This document shows, piece by piece, positions 57,969-64,000 of a DNA stretch of 64,000 nucleotides. The DNA comes from Clonostachys chloroleuca (lineage: Eukaryota; Ascomycota; Sordariomycetes; Hypocreales; Bionectriaceae), in NCBI GenBank assembly GCA_037952775.1, contig JBANAY010000003.1, positions 11,718,001 to 11,782,000 of the forward strand. Reading direction: 5' to 3'. The stretch's first letter is position 1; each line of letters begins with the position of its first letter. Both the position numbers and the translations under genes were made by a program. The notes beneath the pieces were generated by a model. It was not told the origin of the DNA and made no database searches. It saw only the letters and a program-made list of their open reading frames with translations.

Positions 57969-60296
57969 ATGGGGGACGCAATGCAAGTGGATGGCCCCTC
58001 CACAGCTGGAGTGAAGCGCAAGGCCGACGACGACCCAGATGGCCCACGCCCAGCTCGCAGAATTCGGGTGAGCATCCAAAGGACGAGCTATAGCGAGCCC
58101 ATATAGTCGTGAAATACAGTCAACTAATGATTTTTTTGTCGAAATTCTAGGCGCTGGATCCAGATGTGGTCAACAAAATAGCAGCCGGCGAAATTATTGT
58201 CGCACCAGTTCACGCTCTGAAAGAGCTCATTGAAAATGCTGTAGACGCAGGCTCGACATCTCTTGAGATTCTTGTCAAGGATGGCGGACTGAAGCTGTTG
58301 CAGATAACTGACAATGGTAGTGGTATCCAGGTTGGTCGTTCTTCGGATTGTCCCGGCTGTCATATATACAGGAGCTAACCAAGCACTCAAGAAAGAAGAC
58401 TTGGCGATCCTGTGCGAGCGCCATACCACTTCAAAGATATCCTCTTTCGATGATCTTGCGTCTATTGGCACATATGGCTTTCGCGGCGAGGCATTGGCAA
58501 GCATCAGCCACATTGCCCATCTGACGGTGACTACTAAAACTAAGGATTCCAGTCTCGCTTGGAGGGCCTACTACATTGATGGGAAGCTGGCTCCTCCCAA
58601 GCCAGGCCAGTCTGCTGAGCCGAAGGGTGTCGCAGGTCGCCCCGGGACTCAGATTACAGTCGAGGACCTATTTTACAGCATCCCCACTCGCCGGAGGGCT
58701 TTCCGGTCTACGGCAGACGAGTTCAACAAAATCATTGAGATGGTTGGAAGATATGCGATTCACTGCGACGGTGTTGGCTTTACCTGCAAGAAAGCTGGCG
58801 AGTCGTCCAACAGCCTTTCAATCCAAGCCCAAGCCACTGTCAATGACCGTATCCGCCAGATTTACGGGAGCGCCGTCGCAAACGAGCTCATTAGTTTTGA
58901 TGTCTCAGATTCGAGATGGGGATTCAGGGCTGACGGATTCGCATCAAACGCCAATTACAATATCAAGAAGACGACATTTCTTCTCTTCATCAATCATCGA
59001 AGTGTTGAATCTTCGGTCATAAAAAAAGCACTGGAGCAAACATACGCCAGCTTCTTGCCAAAAGGAGGGCACCCTTTCATCTATCTAAATCTAGCAATTG
59101 ATCCGGCCAGGGTTGATGTCAACGTACATCCGACCAAGAGAGAGGTGCACTTCTTGAACGAAGACGAGGTCATCCAAGAAATATGCAAGCATATAGAAAC
59201 CAAGCTGGCTGCGGTAGATACGAGCCGGACCTTTATGGCGCAGACTTTACTACCGGGAGCGCCAAAGCCAGTAACAGATCTGGACGCCGATGATGGCTCG
59301 GCGAAGCCCTCTGCAGCAATCGGCAAGCGACCCGTTAGAAATCCAAATTCCCTGATAAGAACGGATACGGCGGAGCGCAAGATCACCAGCATGTTCTCTC
59401 AAACCACTAGCGGCAGCTTCCAATCCAAAACAGCTAATCGTGAAGACGAACCATTGGCTGTGCCTGAAAATATCGAGTACGAGATGACTGATCGTTCGCA
59501 CACGACATGTAAATTAAAAAGTGTCAAAGATCTACGAGCCGATGTACGGGAAGATATTCATACTGAACTCACGGAAATATTTGCGTCACATACATTCGTT
59601 GGAATTGTTGATGAGCGACGGCGCCTGGCGGCAATCCAGGGTGGTGTCAAGCTCTATTTGATTGATTATGGTCGAACATGCTACGAATATTTTTACCAAC
59701 TAGGCTTAACTGATTTTGGGAATTTCGGTGCAATTCAGTTCAACCCGCCTCTCAACCTCCTCGAACTCTTGCGCATGGCTGCCGAGGCAGAGAAGGAAGC
59801 TTTGGGTGCTTCGGATGAGGAGTTTGATGTAACGGCCATCACTAAAAGGGTCTCTGAGCAGCTGATTGAACGCCGCGAGATGCTTCTGGAATATTTCTCC
59901 CTCGAGATCTCTCCCACAGGCGACTTAGTCTCTATCCCACTCCTTGTCAAAGGCTACACGCCACCATTAGCAAAGCTCCCACGCTTTCTCCTACATCTAG
60001 GCCCCAGCGTCGAGTGGAACGAAGAAGTTGGCTGTTTCCGAACCTTCTTAAGAGAATTGGCCACCTTTTATGTTCCCGAGCAGCTTCCTACCTTGCCAGG
60101 GGGCGAAGGCGGCCAGCGAGACGAGGATATACCACCCGAGACTCGCACCAGGAGACAACATGTACGGTGGGCGGTTGAGCATTTGTTTTTCCCAGCGTTT
60201 AAGGCGAGACTGGTCGCCACAAAGTCACTCATGGATGGGGGCGTTCTTGAAGTTGCGAATTTGAAAGGTTTGTATCGGGTTTTCGAAAGATGTTAA
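57969..60296 (+). CDS. MLH1: DNA mismatch repair protein MLH1
   Basis: Three exons (57969-58067, 58151-58330, 58392-60296) give 727 residues. MLH1 pairs with PMS1/PMS2 or MLH3 to couple mismatch recognition to strand excision and also acts in meiotic crossing over. The N-terminal GHKL ATPase has all expected motifs: KIAAGEI near the start, [20 protein letters not shown], and [14 protein letters not shown]. The transducer domain includes the conserved [14 protein letters not shown]. The poorly conserved linker is followed by the MLH1-type C-terminal dimerisation domain, and the protein ends in FERC, the conserved MLH1 C-terminus that completes the PMS partner endonuclease site. A short basic N-terminal extension ([15 protein letters not shown]) precedes the ATPase and could serve nuclear import. 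The 83-bp and 61-bp introns both lie in the ATPase region. Confidence 0.97.
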
Positions 60297-60943
60297 TGAT
60301 ATATGTGGTTTTGTAAGAGAGAGAGATATGAGGTTGCACTGCTTTGCCAGATAATTGAGTGTTCTAGGTACAATGAAGCTTTTGCTTCGTCATTAAGTGA
60401 CTAGGGGGAACTTCCTAGACCTTCAGCTAATATGATATCAACCAAGAGGGTCCCAACTTTGTCTCCGCCTTTTCTTGTGAAAAAAAAAAAGGTCAGATAT
60501 GCCAAGTAGTGCGAATGATTCAGTGGTATTAGCCATCAAGGGCCTCGCCCAGGCTTTCCATATGAAACGCCCAACACTTATCGAAGTTAAGAGCTTGGAA
60601 AATGCATCATATTGTATCCTCATACTGTATCCACAGATTTCAGATGATAGAAGGTTTAGACTGAGGAATGTAGCTTGTCAATATTCTTCCAGGATCCATA
60701 GGCTTCATTTCTTGGTGTCTGTGACTCACTCCAAAAATACTGCCGTCTTCACACTCTCGCAGGTGTTTCCAATTCCTATTACAAATCTATAATACTCGAA
60801 TCACACTACTCATGTCAGACGTTCCAATGTTGAAGTATAATTTATAAGACCCTCTCGTCGCCAGGTCATCGGTGCAAACAAGCCCAAGCTCCTCACCATA
60901 AAAGCACACTACTCAAACCTCTTCGGTCAAAGTCTGTTTCAAC
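60297..60943. other. 0.65 kb intergenic region, hydrophobin promoter
   Basis: Holds the MLH1 3' flank and the hydrophobin promoter. A CATAAAAG element lies about 45 bp upstream of the hydrophobin start and could act as a TATA box. A short A run lies at about 60480-60490. Confidence 0.55.
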
Positions 60944-61355
60944 ATGAAGTTACTTGCTGTTTGCCTTGTATTCGCTGCTGCGTCCATGGCACGGAGTGAA
61001 ACTACGCCCTTCTGCACGATTCTTTTCCATAACCAACCCCGTTGCTGCGAGGACGATTCGTATGAATTTTTATCCGGCTCGTCATGCTCAAAGCGTGAGT
61101 ATTTGAACATCATCTCTCATGTTCGGCTTCGTGATTAGTATGCTGGCATACTGATTAATCCCCTTCAGCCCAGCAGGAGCCTACGAGTCTTGAAAATTTC
61201 AAGAACATTTGCAATGAGGAAGGCCTCAAGCCCAAGTGCTGTGGTTTTTCTTTGGTGAGCTACGCCAGGACGAAGACATGATCTTGTTGCTTTTTTACTA
61301 ATATGATTAGGTTGGTATTGAGCTCTCTTGTAAATCTGCTGTTCCAAAAGTTTGA
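60944..61355 (+). CDS. Class II hydrophobin
   Basis: Three exons (60944-61094, 61169-61254, 61311-61355) give 93 residues, a typical class II length and the usual two-intron structure. Hydrophobins are small secreted amphipathic proteins that self-assemble at air-water and cell-surface interfaces and coat aerial hyphae and spores. The N-terminus MKLLAVCLVFAAASMA is a signal peptide. The mature part holds eight cysteines at residues 24, 34, 35, 48, 65, 74, 75 and 86, spaced C-x9-CC-x12-C-x16-C-x8-CC-x10-C; class II proteins normally have 11 rather than 12 residues before the fourth cysteine. The region before it is unusually acidic and polar (EDDSYEF) compared with the hydrophobic VLGVADLDC patch of typical members. 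The second intron ends just before VGIELSC. Class II hydrophobins occur mainly in Sordariomycetes and other filamentous ascomycetes, supporting the placement of this genome. Confidence 0.9.
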
Positions 61356-62072
61356 ACGAGTGATAATGCCTAGAGGTGAACGTCGATGGCAAGGGCGCCA
61401 TGATCGAGGAGAGACCATGAGGAGTTGTTTATTAATATTGGTAATTCTTTCAGGATGCAACATAGGTGACGGCTGGTTCAATTGTACGAATTCTATGCAG
61501 ACCTTGCTTACTTAAGTTTTTCACAACTTCAATCGAATGGCCACATACAACACAGTACATTATCCCTAGTCCCTGATCTATCTTGGTGTCAACTAGCCAA
61601 CCAGCTTTGGCTGCACCGAACTCAAGTTCCTCCTGTTCTCGTAAACCCCGGTGATAATGCGTGATTGACATGGCTCCATCCATGAATAAGTCTTACCAAT
61701 TGTAAAGCACGCCAATTCTTAGGTTTTCGAATGGGGACAATATTCTGAAAAAGGAAAGCCTATGAGATCTGGGCAGTGAAGGAAGTCGAATGCGGTTAAG
61801 AAAGGAAGTCAGTAAACACAGAATAAAATATCTCCTTACTACATCACAACACATTATTATCCTCGCTCTGCTGGAAACCGCAGCTTCATCGTCGTTTCAC
61901 GGAAGAAGAATGGCAATCAGTTATGGAGTAGATGGTTGCTCAAAATATGCAGTCGACTGTCAATTCCTAAATTACGATGTGATGACGAAATATAGCCCAA
62001 AGTACCAAAAATAATCTCTATATATCATAACTTTTCCTTGTTGATTTTACCAAATCCAAACTTTGCTTTACT
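61356..62072. other. 0.7 kb convergent gap
   Basis: Between the hydrophobin stop (plus) and the SYO1 stop (minus); both 3' UTRs are expected here. No gene is seen. Confidence 0.55.
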
Positions 62073-64000
62073 CTATGGCTTGCTCTTCTTCTTGTAGGCA
62101 ATGAATCTGCTCAGATTCAGGACTGCTTCGTCCACTCTTGCCCTCAGCTCGGACTGAGTTCTCTTGTCAACCGACTTGGCCACCGCCTTAGCTTTGGGGA
62201 GGATCTCCTCCAGGTGTTTGAGGTAGTTGTCCTTCCAGAACACCTCCTTGTCACAGGCAAAGTTTTCATCTCCGTACACATCAAACAGCTGGTTCAGGGC
62301 CTCGACAGCATCGGCGGCCGGGGTCTGGGGGAGGGCAGCGAGCACGGTGAGGAGGAAGGTGCCGATTTCGCGGTTGAGGTCGGCCGGCGCAGGGTCCAGA
62401 GCGAGCTGGCCGAGGACTCCGATGCACTTGACGCCCAGGCCCTGGAAGGGATCCTCCGAGTTCTGGGTAGCCTCGGAGCCGTGGGTGGCCTGGTACAGAG
62501 AGATGAACTTGCGCTGCTCGTTGATCTTGAGCGGTGTCTTGTCGCGGAGGGTGCGGGCGACGGCCCAGGCGAGGCCAGTGACCTGGGTGGCCAGAGTGAC
62601 GTCGGCGGTGTCGCTTGAGAGGATGGGGACGATGGCGTCGGTCCAGATCGACTTGGCGACCGGTTCCCAGGTTTTCTGGATGCCCTTGTTGTGGTCGTGG
62701 GAGAAATCGATCAGCGAGACCGACCAAGCGATATTGTTGAGGGCGGAGAGCGAGAGGGCTTGGAGTTTGATGGTTTCTTCGTCGCCAGCCTGCAGAGCGA
62801 CGACGCGCACAAGCTGTGGGATGGCCTTTTGGACGAGGGTTTTCAGGATAGGGAGATCATCGATGGACTCGCCTTCGTCGGCGTCGTCAGCACCCGTGAC
62901 CATATCCATGTCGGCCTGCATTTCGTCATCATCCATATCGTCGTCCTCATCCTCGTCCAGGACACGGCTGTCCTCATTATCGTTATCGTCTTCTACGCCT
63001 ACATCAATGTCGTCCATGTCTTCGTCATCTTGACCAGCAGCCGCGCCTCCCGCCTTTGGCTTTGGCTCTGGCTGCTCAGATTCATCGCCTTGCTCTCCAT
63101 TCATGGTGGTGCCGATTGAAGCAATGATCTCCAAGGCGAGCTCCTGCTTCTGATTGGAGTTTGATGATCCAGTTCCGTTCGACTGGACTTTGCTGGAGCC
63201 GATTTCTGCAATAGCTTTAGAGAGTGTAGGTATTAATCGTGAGTCGTCAACAATATTCAGCTCTGTGGAGACTTCCACGCCTTGTAGCGAGAGGTAAACA
63301 TTGTGGAGGACGCCACAAGCCAGGATGCCCTCGTCCGAGGTTTCCTTGCTCAGGACCTGGAGTGATTCGTAGACGGGCCTGTTGCCGTCTGAGACGATGG
63401 TCTTTGCAAGCTGCTTGTTGTCCTCGGACAGGATCATAAGACAGGTTAGAGCGTCATTGCGCAGCTCGTTGATAGCATCAGCTAGGTCGCTTGTAGGAAT
63501 GAAAGAGTACAGAAAGTTGGTAAGGCTTGAGTTGGAGGCGATGGTTTCAAGTATCTCATCCTGAGCCTCGGCCAAGGCTGTTATCAAGGACAGGATAGAT
63601 GCCACGATGCTCAAGGTGGTAGCTTGCTCCAATTTGGGTAGCTTGGAGAAGGGTGTGTCTTTAGATGAGAACTTGGCCGTGGCCTTGCGACAATGTCAGT
63701 CAGAACGTATCATTGAGAAGGCCAAGTTTGCACTCACATTTTTTGTAGCATGCTCAATAGCAGTGAGAATGTCCAGCCTGTACAGGTGGACACAGAAATC
63801 GGCCTCCTCCTCCTGGGCAATGACTTGGAGGATGCCCCAGCCAGCAGCACGGCTCTCAAGAGCGGCGTCAGTCAGGGTCTCGTTGATGATGATATGTACA
63901 ATTTGCTCGCGCAGCAGCAACTTGCGACATTTTGTGTCCTGGATGATGTTCGAGATGGCAGAGGCGGCAGCTGAGCGAGACTTGGGGTCGGAGCTCTGGA
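62073..64000 (-). CDS. SYO1: SYO1-type HEAT/ARM-repeat symportin (partial, 5' end beyond window)
   Basis: Two exons are visible on the minus strand: the right-hand one enters at the window edge (64000-63738) and continues at 63683-62073 after a 54-bp intron (63684-63737, GTGAGT...AAG). About 624 residues are seen; the N-terminus is missing. The chain is built of helical ARM/HEAT repeats (for example LQALSLSALNNIAWSVSLID and GVKCIGVLGQLALD), broken by a long acidic insertion rich in Asp and Glu that includes DDEDMDDIDVGVEDD. This is the layout of Syo1, which in yeast and Chaetomium escorts Rpl5 and Rpl11 together into the nucleus for 5S RNP assembly, with the acidic loop implicated in the nuclear handover. 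A basic KKKSKP C-terminus closes the protein. Family assignment is good; the exact start cannot be given. Confidence 0.82.

Noticed and set aside
62227..63033. 268-codon plus-strand ORF
   Set aside because: It is the antisense shadow of the SYO1 acidic and repeat region, giving Ser-rich translation.

Overview
This window is nuclear DNA from a filamentous ascomycete, almost certainly a sordariomycete and probably of the order Hypocreales. The evidence is an intronless CRE1/CreA-type carbon catabolite repressor, an eight-cysteine class II hydrophobin, and many short introns (mostly 50-90 bp) with GT...CTAAC/CTGAC...AG signals. There are no operons, plasmid-like features, CRISPR arrays or recognisable complete transposons. 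The window is gene-sparse: about 16 supportable genes lie between unusually long gaps (about 7.1 kb upstream of cre1, 10.8 kb upstream of a Zn2Cys6 factor, 4 kb upstream of an amine oxidase).

Layout from left to right: a gene-free left edge with microsatellites; cre1 (-) with a cluster of its own SYGGRG-type sites about 0.8 kb upstream; a long gap; a RAD55-like recombination mediator (+, five exons); a protein fusing an N-terminal BTB/POZ domain to a C-terminal bromodomain (+); a secreted Cys-rich, Ser/Thr-rich GPI-type surface protein (+); END3 (-) diverging from isopentenyl-diphosphate isomerase (+); RPA2 (-) diverging from an acyl-CoA-binding protein (+), with MluI cell-cycle-box cores beside RPA2; a peroxisomal Lon protease ending in the PTS1 tripeptide SRL (+); a fungal-specific hypothetical protein (+); a 10.8 kb gap; a Zn2Cys6 transcription factor with a 645 bp intron and an 8-nt microexon (+); an apparently frameshifted gene (-); another gap; a secreted copper amine oxidase (+); MLH1 (+); a class II hydrophobin (+); and the 3' part of a SYO1-type ribosomal-protein importin adaptor (-), cut by the right edge.

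The genes do not form a pathway or a biosynthetic cluster. Three act in DNA replication and repair (RAD55-like, RPA2, MLH1), two in peroxisomal or acyl-CoA metabolism (LON2, ACBP), two are cell-surface or secreted proteins (GPI protein, hydrophobin), and two are transcriptional regulators (CRE1, Zn2Cys6 factor), with the BTB-bromodomain protein a possible chromatin regulator. The most unusual items are the BTB-bromodomain fusion, whose bromodomain has Trp where the acetyl-lysine-binding Asn should be; the extreme exon structures (a 4-nt first coding exon in RPA2, an 8-nt exon in the zinc-cluster gene, a GC-AG intron in ACBP); and the minus-strand gene near 50.4 kb whose coding signal changes frame twice within about 30 bp. 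Exon boundaries were placed by hand from reading frame, splice consensus and protein-family fit; none was checked against transcripts or a database.
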